Source: Halieaceae bacterium (GTDB lineage: Bacteria > Pseudomonadota > Gammaproteobacteria > Pseudomonadales > Halieaceae). From it: a stretch of 5,870 nt of DNA. Below the pieces are notes generated by a model that saw only the letters and a program-made list of their open reading frames with translations, ran no database searches and was not told the origin of the DNA. The position numbers were made by a program, and so were the translations under genes. The DNA is taken from contig QXYP01000207.1 in assembly GCA_009886815.1 (NCBI GenBank), forward strand, positions 12,020 through 17,889, written 5' to 3'. The number at the start of each line of letters is the position of its first letter. The stretch's first letter is position 1. Positions 1 to 5,870 of the stretch are shown in pieces.

Positions 1-35
1 CAGGCATCCAGTGTTTCGGCGCCAGCCAATCCCAT
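1..35 (-). CDS. folC: Probable folC start (dihydrofolate/folylpolyglutamate synthase), 5' fragment only
   Basis: An ATG at 35-33 opens a frame that runs off the left edge, giving only eleven residues, MGLAGAETLDA, followed by an incomplete TG codon. It starts five bases after the accD stop. The call rests mainly on context: in many Gammaproteobacteria folC, the bifunctional enzyme that adds glutamate to dihydropteroate and to folates, directly follows accD. The visible peptide also fits the usual FolC N-terminus, a short lead followed by a T-L-x-x-W-L type motif, and the next codon beginning TG could be the Trp. No strong Shine-Dalgarno is seen before it. Eleven residues cannot prove the family, so both the identity and the exact start are tentative. 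Confidence 0.5.
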   Translation of the reverse strand, partial: MGLAGAETLDA

Positions 36-40
36 ACAGT

Positions 41-946
41 TTATTCGACAGGCTCAGACTCAGGCACCGGCGCATGCCCTTGACTGCCCTCCTGACCTGA
101 CAGCTTAAACAGGAGACGACCTAATGTGTCGCGCATCTCAGCACGATGCACAATCATGTCGATGGCACCGTGCTCTAACAGAAACTCGCTGCGTTGAAAT
201 CCTTTAGGCAACTTCTGCCGAATGGTCTGTTCAATGATATTGGGGCCAGCAAATCCCGCCCGGGCATCAGGCTCAGCGACGTTGATATCACCTAGAAGCG
301 CCAGGGACGCCGAAACGCCGCCATAAATAGGATCTGTCATGACCGATATAAACGGCAGGCCATTGCGCTTAAGGCGTTCAAGCACCGCAGAGGTTTTCGC
401 CATTTGCATGAGCGAAATTAACGCCTCTTGCATCCTTGCCCCTCCTGATGCGGCAAAGCACACCATCGGTAAGCCGTTGTTCAAGGCGTGGGTTGCAGAG
501 CGCGTGAATTTTTCACCAACAGCGTAACCCATGGAGCCACCGTGAAAATTGAATTCAAAGGCGACGGTGACCAACTCCAAGCCATTCAGCCGACCTTGCA
601 TCGCAATTAGCGCATCCCGCTCACCGGTGCTTTTCTGGGCCGCAGTCAACCGATCACGATACTTTCGCTTGTCTTTAAACTTTAGCCGATCGATGGGTTC
701 AAGGTCAGAGAACAGCTCTCGACGGCCGTCTTGGTCTAAAAATATATCGAGTCTTCTTCGCGCCCCTACCCGCATATGATGGTCACACTTGGGGCATACC
801 TCTAAGTTACGATCTAAGTCAGGCCAATAAAGCACCGCGTCGCACTTAATGCATTTCTTCCAGAGTCCTTCTGGCACGTTGACGCGCTTTTGTTCGGCCT
901 CGTCCTTGCGGACGCCGGAAGGCAGAATTTTGTCAATCCAACTCAT
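41..946 (-). CDS. accD: Acetyl-CoA carboxylase carboxyltransferase subunit beta (AccD)
   Basis: AccD is the zinc-binding beta subunit of the carboxyltransferase half of acetyl-CoA carboxylase. With AccA it moves the carboxyl group from biotin on AccB to acetyl-CoA, giving malonyl-CoA for fatty acid synthesis in the cytoplasm. The protein is 301 residues, close to E. coli AccD (304). The N-terminal zinc ribbon is intact, with Cys32-x2-Cys35 and Cys51-x2-Cys54. The crotonase-like core carries GGSMG (136-140), SGGARMQEA (167-175), [12 protein letters not shown] (209-220), GFAGP (231-235), and [18 protein letters not shown] through GAIDMIV near 238-266. The last 20 or so residues are a variable Gln/Pro/Glu-rich tail. 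The start is an ATG with GGAG six bases upstream. It lies 65 nt after trpA and just before the presumed folC. Nothing is missing or unusual in the catalytic core. Confidence 0.98.
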   Translation of the reverse strand: MSWIDKILPSGVRKDEAEQKRVNVPEGLWKKCIKCDAVLYWPDLDRNLEVCPKCDHHMRVGARRRLDIFLDQDGRRELFSDLEPIDRLKFKDKRKYRDRLTAAQKSTGERDALIAMQGRLNGLELVTVAFEFNFHGGSMGYAVGEKFTRSATHALNNGLPMVCFAASGGARMQEALISLMQMAKTSAVLERLKRNGLPFISVMTDPIYGGVSASLALLGDINVAEPDARAGFAGPNIIEQTIRQKLPKGFQRSEFLLEHGAIDMIVHRAEMRDTLGRLLFKLSGQEGSQGHAPVPESEPVE

Positions 947-952
947 ATCAGA

Positions 953-956
953 CTCC
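953..956 (-). promoter_or_regulatory. Shine-Dalgarno of accD
   Basis: On the minus strand GGAG lies six bases before the ATG at 946. This is good spacing and supports that ATG as the accD start, which also matches the usual AccD N-terminus (MSWIDK). Confidence 0.75.
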
Positions 957-974
957 GAACGGGTAACAGCTATT

Positions 975-980
975 ATTATA
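975..980 (-). promoter_or_regulatory. Possible -10 element of an internal accD promoter
   Basis: The 65-nt gap between trpA and accD holds a perfect TATAAT hexamer on the minus strand, 28 bases before the accD ATG, inside an AT-rich patch. The best-spaced position for a -35 box (about 17 nt further upstream) reads like ACGACG and does not resemble TTGACA. There is also no TG extension directly before the hexamer. It may serve a weak or activator-dependent promoter that keeps accD expressed apart from the trp genes, or it may be chance in AT-rich spacer. Confidence 0.3.
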
Positions 981-1011
981 ACCTTACGCTAGCCACCCGT
1001 CGTGGACACAA

Positions 1012-1827
1012 TTACATATTATCAATGCCGGAACGAATAGACCCCAAGAGCGTTACCGCTTTCTCCACACCCACATCCAGAGAACTCCCAGACTCCATAG
1101 CAACGGTCATCGTGTCAATCAGGGCACTTCCAACCACCACACCATCGGCCATGGCACCTACCGATGTTGCCGACTCTGCGTCCTTGATACCAAAACCCAC
1201 GCAAATCGGCAGTGCTGTTTCTGCGCGAATCAGATCAAGGTGCATACCAACATCCGAGCTATCTAAGTGTCCCGCGCCCGTCACGCCTTTAACCGCGACG
1301 TAGTAAATAAAACCAGACGCGTTTGCCGTGATGGTGCCAATTCTTTGAGCCGGAGTCGTCGGTGAAATTAAGAAAATATTGTCAATCTCTACCTTTTGTA
1401 ATTCGGCATTAAGGGGGCCCACTTCCTCGGGGGGCAAATCGACAGTAATTAATCCATCGACACCCGCTGCAGCGCACTCAGCAGCAAATTGGGCATAACC
1501 CATCCTTTCCACCGGGTTGGCATAACCCATAATCACCACTGGAGTCGTCTGATCTTGTTGTCGAAACTCGACGACCATTGCCAATACTTGCGTGAGAGAG
1601 ACGCTATTCGCGAGTGCCCGCTCATGACCGCGCTGTATAACAGGCCCCTCTGACATGGGGTCTGAAAAAGGCACCCCCAACTCAAGAACGTCTGCCCCGG
1701 CAGCCACCAAACGGTGCAACATAGGCACTGTGGAGGCAACGGTAGGATCTCCGGCGACGATATAAGGAATAACCGCTTTACGCCCCGAACTGCGGAGCGC
1801 GTCAAAACATGGAGTGAGTCTGCTCAC
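1012..1827 (-). CDS. trpA: Tryptophan synthase alpha subunit (TrpA)
   Basis: TrpA cleaves indole-3-glycerol phosphate to indole and glyceraldehyde-3-phosphate, and indole is channelled to TrpB in the alpha2beta2 complex. The 271-residue TIM barrel is full length (Salmonella 268). Visible motifs are the catalytic Glu49 in DVLELGVPFSDP (46-57), PVVIMGYANP (96-105), VDGLITVDLPPEE (123-135), the closing loop KGVTGAG with Thr183 (180-186), and the phosphate-binding elements GFGI (211-214) and VVGS (231-234). The other catalytic carboxylate, Asp60 in Salmonella, is Glu60 here (PMSEGPVIQ, codon GAG). The start is a GTG with AGGA six bases upstream, 22 nt after the trpB stop, which indicates cotranscription and probably translational coupling. 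It ends 65 nt before accD with no visible terminator. Confidence 0.98.
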   Translation of the reverse strand: MSRLTPCFDALRSSGRKAVIPYIVAGDPTVASTVPMLHRLVAAGADVLELGVPFSDPMSEGPVIQRGHERALANSVSLTQVLAMVVEFRQQDQTTPVVIMGYANPVERMGYAQFAAECAAAGVDGLITVDLPPEEVGPLNAELQKVEIDNIFLISPTTPAQRIGTITANASGFIYYVAVKGVTGAGHLDSSDVGMHLDLIRAETALPICVGFGIKDAESATSVGAMADGVVVGSALIDTMTVAMESGSSLDVGVEKAVTLLGSIRSGIDNM

Positions 1828-1833
1828 GTTCTA

Positions 1834-1837
1834 TCCT
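1834..1837 (-). promoter_or_regulatory. Shine-Dalgarno of trpA
   Basis: Within the 22-nt trpB-trpA spacer the minus strand has AGGA (in ATAGGATAG) six bases before the GTG at 1827. This decides the trpA start in favour of GTG. The resulting N-terminus, MSRLTPCFDAL, is what the family shows. Confidence 0.75.
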
Positions 1838-1849
1838 ATTTTTACCAAT

Positions 1850-3070
1850 TTAAACTTCAATACCTTCAATCGCTGCGACGGTGAGAATATCCTTATCACC
1901 ACGACCCGAAAGATTAACAATTATGTTCTGATCAGGGGTCATTTCTGCAGCCAATTTTTCAGCATAGGCCAAGGCATGAGCCGTCTCTAAAGCCGGCATA
2001 ATACCCTCTGTCCTTGTCCAGTGATGAAATGCTGCCAAAGCCTCATCATCATTGGCCGCAACATAGTTAACCCTGCCAATGTCTTTAAGCCAGCTATGTT
2101 CAGGACCCACACCGGGGTAGTCCAGGCCAGCAGACACCGAATGGGTCTCCATAATTTGGCCATTGGGGTCTTGCATAAGGTAGGTTCGATTACCGTGCAG
2201 CACGCCGGGCGTACCTGCCGATAATGGCGCCGCGTGCTGCCCAGTTTCCACACCATGCCCGCCGGCTTCGACTCCGTACATCGCCACGCTCTCATCCGAA
2301 AGAAACGGGTGAAATAGACCAATTGCATTGGAGCCACCGCCTACGCAAGCCACCAGTGCGTCGGGTAGTTTGCCCGTCATTGCAAGCGACTGCCTCCGGG
2401 CTTCACGGCCTATGACGCTTTGGAAATCACGCACCAGCATGGGATAGGGGTGCGGCCCTGCGACAGTGCCAATTATGTAGAACGTATTATCGACGTAGGT
2501 AACCCAGTCTCTCAGGGCTTCATTCATGGCATCTTTGAGTGTCTTTGAACCCGAGGTTACCGGTATGACTTCAGCACCCAATAATTTCATGCGATAAACG
2601 TTCAAGGACTGACGTTTGATATCTTCAGCGCCCATGAAAACATGGCACTCTAGTCCAAGACGGGCGGCAACCGTTGCACTCGCTACACCATGCTGGCCCG
2701 CACCTGTCTCTGCAATAATGCGCTTCTTACCCATGTGCTTGGCCAACAACGCCTGACCAATCGTATTGTTCACTTTGTGAGCACCTGTGTGATTAAGGTC
2801 CTCACGCTTTAAAAAAATACGCCCGCCGCCGATGGCATCAGACATTCGACTCGCCTCATAGAGCGGGGAAGGTCTGCCCACATAGTGCGCAAGATCTGAA
2901 TCGAATTCCCTTTGAAAATCCGGGTCGCAGGAGAGCTCGCGGTAAATAACCTCTAGATCTGCCAGTGCCGACATGAGGGTTTCTGCGACAAACTTTCCAC
3001 CGTAGGGACCAAAGCGTCCATCGGGGTCTGGAACGGAAGCGAATAAATTCGGGCTAATCATGTCAGTCAT
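1850..3070 (-). CDS. trpB: Tryptophan synthase beta subunit (TrpB)
   Basis: TrpB is the PLP enzyme that condenses indole with L-serine to form L-tryptophan, in complex with TrpA. The product is 406 residues, against 397 in Salmonella, with a slightly longer N-terminus. The family signature is complete: [16 protein letters not shown] (18-33), RPSPLY (66-71), [16 protein letters not shown] with the PLP lysine Lys99 (87-102), ETGAGQHG with catalytic Glu121 (121-128), the phosphate cup GGGSNA (244-249), [11 protein letters not shown] with Asp317 (315-325), and NLSGRGDKD with Ser389 (387-395). These residues keep a constant +12 offset from Salmonella Lys87, Glu109, Asp305 and Ser377. This is the canonical TrpB1 type that works with TrpA. 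The ATG overlaps the trpF stop as ATGA, with GAGG about ten bases upstream. A second in-frame ATG three codons on (3061) is a possible alternative start. Confidence 0.99.
   Translation of the reverse strand: MTDMISPNLFASVPDPDGRFGPYGGKFVAETLMSALADLEVIYRELSCDPDFQREFDSDLAHYVGRPSPLYEASRMSDAIGGGRIFLKREDLNHTGAHKVNNTIGQALLAKHMGKKRIIAETGAGQHGVASATVAARLGLECHVFMGAEDIKRQSLNVYRMKLLGAEVIPVTSGSKTLKDAMNEALRDWVTYVDNTFYIIGTVAGPHPYPMLVRDFQSVIGREARRQSLAMTGKLPDALVACVGGGSNAIGLFHPFLSDESVAMYGVEAGGHGVETGQHAAPLSAGTPGVLHGNRTYLMQDPNGQIMETHSVSAGLDYPGVGPEHSWLKDIGRVNYVAANDDEALAAFHHWTRTEGIMPALETAHALAYAEKLAAEMTPDQNIIVNLSGRGDKDILTVAAIEGIEV
3067..3070 (-). other. ATGA stop/start overlap coupling trpF to trpB
   Basis: On the minus strand the trpB ATG (3070-3068) shares bases with the trpF TGA (3069-3067). 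Four-base overlaps of this type usually allow ribosomes ending one gene to reinitiate on the next, tying TrpB output to translation of trpF. The coupling itself is inferred, not seen. Confidence 0.7.
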
Positions 3071-3702
3071 TTTGTTTCTGCCTCAGCCGCCTCGCGAGCG
3101 GCACGTATAAATTGCTTAATTTTGTCTGATTGTTTGATGCCCGGTGCGGACTCAACTCCACTACTCACATCAACGGCGCAGGGTCGTACTTTAATCACTG
3201 CCTCCGCAACATTAGCGGGATTGAGCCCTCCGGCCAAAATGATCGGCCGACTTCGAGCTGCTGGAATCACATCCCAATCGAAGGGATGACCGGTTCCACC
3301 AAATTGTCCATTAGCGACCGCATCCAGCAGAAACCCGCGGGCGCTGGGATAGTTTGCCATTACCGATTCCAGCTCGCCGCAAGCGCTACTCGGTAACGCT
3401 TTGACGTAGGGCATACGCCACTGCTCACAAAATTCAGGGCCTTCCTTCCCATGCCACTGGATAAGATTAATCGGCAGAGCCTCCAATACAGCTTCAACCT
3501 CCGAAGCCGTTGGATCGACCATCAATGCCGTCACGGTCACCAATGGCGGCAGCGCCGCGCAAATATCCGCCGCTTTTTCCAGCGATACCCGGCGCTTACT
3601 GCCCGACCAAAATATAAGGCCTATGGCGTCTGCTCCAGCATTAGCAGCCGCAAGGGCATCTATTTCTCTTGTGATACCACAAATTTTGACCTGAACAGAC
3701 AC
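3067..3702 (-). CDS. trpF: Phosphoribosylanthranilate isomerase (TrpF)
   Basis: TrpF performs the Amadori rearrangement of N-(5-phosphoribosyl)anthranilate to CdRP, the third step of tryptophan synthesis from chorismate. It is a stand-alone, full-length single-domain enzyme of 211 residues, not fused to TrpC as in E. coli. The TIM-barrel motifs are present: KICGIT with the catalytic base Cys8 (6-11), [12 protein letters not shown] with the conserved Arg near 37 (28-39), IQWHG (81-85), FLLDA with the catalytic acid Asp127 (124-128), GGTGHPFDW (135-143), and the phosphate-binding strands [11 protein letters not shown] (155-165) and VDVSSGVE (177-184). The start is GTG at 3702, chosen because it leads straight into the first barrel strand; a G-rich GGGGTGG segment about seven bases before it is a weak Shine-Dalgarno. 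It ends in an ATGA overlap with trpB, implying coupled translation. Confidence 0.98.
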   Translation of the reverse strand: MSVQVKICGITREIDALAAANAGADAIGLIFWSGSKRRVSLEKAADICAALPPLVTVTALMVDPTASEVEAVLEALPINLIQWHGKEGPEFCEQWRMPYVKALPSSACGELESVMANYPSARGFLLDAVANGQFGGTGHPFDWDVIPAARSRPIILAGGLNPANVAEAVIKVRPCAVDVSSGVESAPGIKQSDKIKQFIRAAREAAEAETK

Positions 3703-3755
3703 ACAACCACCCCGGTGCCAAATGACGCGCTGAAGTGTAGCAAACCTCGAGAGGC

Positions 3756-4601
3756 TTAACCGCCCCCAAGGGGTAATGAGTTCAACGCTTGATGCACTGG
3801 CAGACCGAATCGCTCCGGATAGGTAATCGATTGCAAATACAGCCCGCTAGGGCCCGCCGTATCACCGCCCAACGTTCGATCCTTGCCAGAAAGTAGCTCT
3901 GCAATCCACTCTCTAGACCGCAATCCTAAACCGACCATTTGTAAGGAGCCAACCAAATTCCGCACCATGTGGTAGAGAAACGCATTGGCTTCAATGTCTA
4001 AAATGACAAAGTTTTCAACACGCTTCACACGAACCCCAAGAATTTCACGGATTGGGTGCGTAGCTTGGCACTGCGCAGCGCGAAAAGCGCTGAAATCGTG
4101 CTCACCCAGCAAAGCCTGACTGGCATCGTGCATGGCCTGTGCGTCTAATGGCTTGCGACAGTGACTGACCAGACCCGCATGATGCGGCGACTGAATGGCA
4201 CTGTTGCTAATCACGTAGCGGTAATGACGCGAGACGGCACTGAACCGAGCGTGAAAATCGCTGGGCACCGATTTCGCCCAGAGCACTCGAACCGTCGAGG
4301 GCAGGTTGCTATTACACCCCATAACCCAGGCCTTTTGGGATCGACCTACGGGGTCGTCAAAATGCACAACCTGAGCGACTCCGTGGACGCCGGTGTCTGT
4401 TCGCCCTGCACAGTGGGTACTGATTGGCGTAGCCGCGACCTTGCTAAGCGCCTGCTCTAGGGTTTTTTGAACGGTTGCGACAGGAAGGTGGGGCTGCGCC
4501 TGCCAACCACAGAACTCGCCGCCATGGTAACTAACGCACAATGCAATGCGTGTACCTGGAGGCCAGCTTACCGGGCTAAATGAGGGGAAAACGTCAGTCA
4601 A
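3756..4601 (-). CDS. truA: tRNA pseudouridine(38-40) synthase (TruA); start uncertain
   Basis: TruA converts uridines 38, 39 and 40 in the anticodon arm of tRNAs to pseudouridine. From the TTG at 4601 the product is 281 residues (E. coli 270). Motifs in that numbering are RIALCVSYHGGEFCGWQ from about 18, the catalytic Asp69 in CAGRTDTGVHG (64-74), FHARF (116-120), HYRY with the active-site Tyr near 128 (126-129), NAFLYHMVRNLVGS (206-219) and the C-terminal GLYL (253-256). No ATG or GTG lies in frame between the fimV stop and the conserved core. The TTG at 4601 overlaps the fimV stop as TTGACTGA and gives a sensible length, but has no good Shine-Dalgarno. A GTG at 4646 or a TTG at 4655, inside fimV, would add 15 or 18 residues. 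Function is secure and the start is not. It sits between fimV and trpF, as in Pseudomonas. Confidence 0.93.
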   Translation of the reverse strand: MTDVFPSFSPVSWPPGTRIALCVSYHGGEFCGWQAQPHLPVATVQKTLEQALSKVAATPISTHCAGRTDTGVHGVAQVVHFDDPVGRSQKAWVMGCNSNLPSTVRVLWAKSVPSDFHARFSAVSRHYRYVISNSAIQSPHHAGLVSHCRKPLDAQAMHDASQALLGEHDFSAFRAAQCQATHPIREILGVRVKRVENFVILDIEANAFLYHMVRNLVGSLQMVGLGLRSREWIAELLSGKDRTLGGDTAGPSGLYLQSITYPERFGLPVHQALNSLPLGGG

Positions 4602-5870
4602 TATTAATAAGAAGTTCGCGCGCCTCTGCCTGCTGACGTAAGTCACCGGTGGCAATCACTTCTTTGAGTACTGGGCGTGCGCCATCTTCATCACCCATAT
4701 CAATATAGGCTCTTGCTAGATCCAGCTGCGTCTCAACAGGATCGACCTCCGCGGCATAGACCAGCCCTTCAGGCTCATTATCAGCCTCGATGGTTGGCGG
4801 GGGCACATCGGTACCCAGCACGGCGGCAAGCTCTGGTGGCAGCACATCGTCCTGCTCAACAAGCTGATCATCGGAGAGATATCCAACCTCACTGCCTGAC
4901 AGGTCCCGACGCGCTGTGCCCAGATTATCATTGTCCAGGGCCTTCGATTCTAAATTGTCAGGGGCGTCTCGGAGATCTGATTCTGAATAAGGCATGATTT
5001 CTTCAAGGACATCATCTTCGAGATCTAAGGTCAGCGGAGCTTCAGACACCGGTTCGGCAAGCTCACCTAAATCTAGGCTACCACTTGATGCCATAGCTTC
5101 CGTCAGCATGCGCGAGGCTTCACCGAAGGCACGCCCGTTGCCCGTCCCTTCAAGCTTCTTCGCTGTGGTTTTTGCCTCTTCTTGGCGGTCATTTTTAAGA
5201 TAAATCTCCACCATCTTCAAAAGGGCCTGAGAGTCTTCGGGGTTAGCCTGAGCCGCAGCTTCGAGCAAATTAAGGGCTTGTTGGTGTCGCCCATAGGCCA
5301 TATAGATATCGGCTTCTGCAATCGCATCAGCGACCACACCCTCATCGACGTAGTCGTTGTGCAGTCGTTGACCATAGCCCCGTTCACCGTCGCTCACGGG
5401 CTGAATACTTGCATTTGAGTCATCCGCTTTAACCTGCTCCCTCGGTGCAGCTCTAGCGGGCGCAGTGGCCGGTATAGGTCTAGGGTCGAGTTCTTTTGGC
5501 CGATTAACCACAGGTTCCCGTTCAGTGGGTAGGTTGCGCTTCAAAATCATAACGGGCTGTTGCACGCGCCTCGAATAAACGACGGCACCAACGGCGAGCA
5601 GGGCCACACCCCCCAATGCAAACGCCCACCAGGGAAAACCTCGATCGATTGGCACGGTGGAACGAGGGCTCGCGGGCAAGGCATCGTCAGCCGCAGACAC
5701 CGCGGCTTCGCGCTGTGCCGCTAACTGAGCCTCTAACGCCGCAATCTGCTGATCTTTCAGTACCACCAAGTCGCGCAAATTTCCCATCTGCTCCGATAAG
5801 GCTGTGAGCCTAGCCTGTATTTCTAAAAGCTCATTTGCATTAGGAGCCGCTTCGCTCGGGGCTGTCGTGG
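4594..5870 (-). CDS. fimV: FimV family protein, C-terminal part (5' end outside the window)
   Basis: FimV/HubP proteins are inner-membrane, peptidoglycan-binding scaffolds at the cell pole. In Pseudomonas FimV supports type IV pilus assembly and cAMP signalling, and in Vibrio and Shewanella HubP recruits polar and chromosome-segregation proteins. The frame is open to the right edge, so about 424 C-terminal residues are visible; the LysM-bearing periplasmic N-terminus is missing. From the N-terminal side they comprise a heptad coiled coil (5832-5698, with LVVLKDQQIAALEAQLAA), one membrane segment (about 5637-5575, with PWWAFALGGVALLAVGAVV) followed by YSRR on the presumed cytoplasmic side, a TPR-like helical region (5328-5149, AIAEADIYMAYGRHQQALNLL), a long acidic low-complexity linker, and the conserved C-terminal FimV domain (4740-4597, ETQLDLARAYIDMGDEDGAR). 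The ATG at 5787 is internal, not the true start. Domain order fits the family closely. Confidence 0.93.
   Translation of the reverse strand, partial: TTAPSEAAPNANELLEIQARLTALSEQMGNLRDLVVLKDQQIAALEAQLAAQREAAVSAADDALPASPRSTVPIDRGFPWWAFALGGVALLAVGAVVYSRRVQQPVMILKRNLPTEREPVVNRPKELDPRPIPATAPARAAPREQVKADDSNASIQPVSDGERGYGQRLHNDYVDEGVVADAIAEADIYMAYGRHQQALNLLEAAAQANPEDSQALLKMVEIYLKNDRQEEAKTTAKKLEGTGNGRAFGEASRMLTEAMASSGSLDLGELAEPVSEAPLTLDLEDDVLEEIMPYSESDLRDAPDNLESKALDNDNLGTARRDLSGSEVGYLSDDQLVEQDDVLPPELAAVLGTDVPPPTIEADNEPEGLVYAAEVDPVETQLDLARAYIDMGDEDGARPVLKEVIATGDLRQQAEARELLINID

Noticed and set aside
990..1004. Small inverted repeat (CCAC/GTGG) in the trpA-accD gap as a possible terminator of trpA
   Set aside because: The stem is only four base pairs and no run of T follows on the minus strand, so it does not meet the pattern of an intrinsic terminator.
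890..1303. A 137-codon plus-strand open frame spanning the accD start and the trpA end
   Set aside because: It is antisense to two clearly identified genes, lacks any family resemblance, and its composition is explained by the constraints of the opposite strand. The same applies to the other plus-strand frames in the window.
3703..3755. TACACT as a -10 element for a trpF promoter in the truA-trpF gap
   Set aside because: The hexamer is a fair match, but the segment about 17 nt upstream (CGGTTA) is not a -35 box and there is no extended -10. It is too weak to annotate.
3762..3775. CCCC-TTG-GGGG hairpin at the 3' end of truA as a terminator
   Set aside because: It is the coding sequence of the C-terminal LPLGGG, no T run follows, and trpF begins shortly after, so termination here is unlikely.
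4716..4931. A 71-codon alternative minus-strand frame inside fimV
   Set aside because: It lies out of frame within the well-supported conserved C-terminal coding region of fimV and shows no protein family features.

Overview
The window carries a conserved housekeeping block, with every supported gene on the minus strand. In transcription order (right to left) these are a 3' fragment of fimV (peptidoglycan-binding/polar hub protein), truA (tRNA pseudouridine synthase), trpF, trpB and trpA (the last steps of tryptophan synthesis), accD (acetyl-CoA carboxylase beta subunit), and the first codons of what is probably folC at the left edge. The order fimV-truA-trpF-(trpB-trpA)-accD-folC is typical of Gammaproteobacteria. 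FimV with its C-terminal domain is itself a gamma/betaproteobacterial marker. I infer a gammaproteobacterium of moderate GC content, perhaps a marine Cellvibrionales/Pseudomonadales-type lineage. The clade is a guess from gene order and protein flavour, not from a search. Pseudomonas aeruginosa, as I recall it, has the same string but keeps trpBA elsewhere, so this window resembles the arrangement with trpBA still in place.

Layout from the right edge: 5870-4594 is the back half of fimV (coiled coil, one membrane segment, TPR-like region, acidic linker, conserved C-terminal domain). It runs straight into truA, whose start is uncertain and probably a TTG overlapping the fimV stop. After a 53-nt gap comes trpF (GTG start), which overlaps trpB by ATGA. 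A 22-nt gap with a clear Shine-Dalgarno leads to trpA (GTG start). A 65-nt gap with a TATAAT hexamer leads to accD. Five bases after the accD stop is the presumed folC start. No gap exceeds 65 nt, and I see no terminator, tRNA, repeat, mobile element or CRISPR.

TrpF makes CdRP from phosphoribosylanthranilate. IGPS (TrpC, not in the window) converts CdRP to indole-glycerol phosphate. TrpA and TrpB then form the tryptophan synthase alpha2beta2 complex. AccD, TruA and FolC serve lipid, tRNA and folate metabolism, so the string looks like a constitutive growth-linked operon more than a tryptophan-controlled one. No leader peptide or attenuator is visible.

I did not find a novel system. The observations most worth checking are a Glu in place of the catalytic Asp60 of TrpA, the non-standard truA start, and the possible internal promoter before accD.
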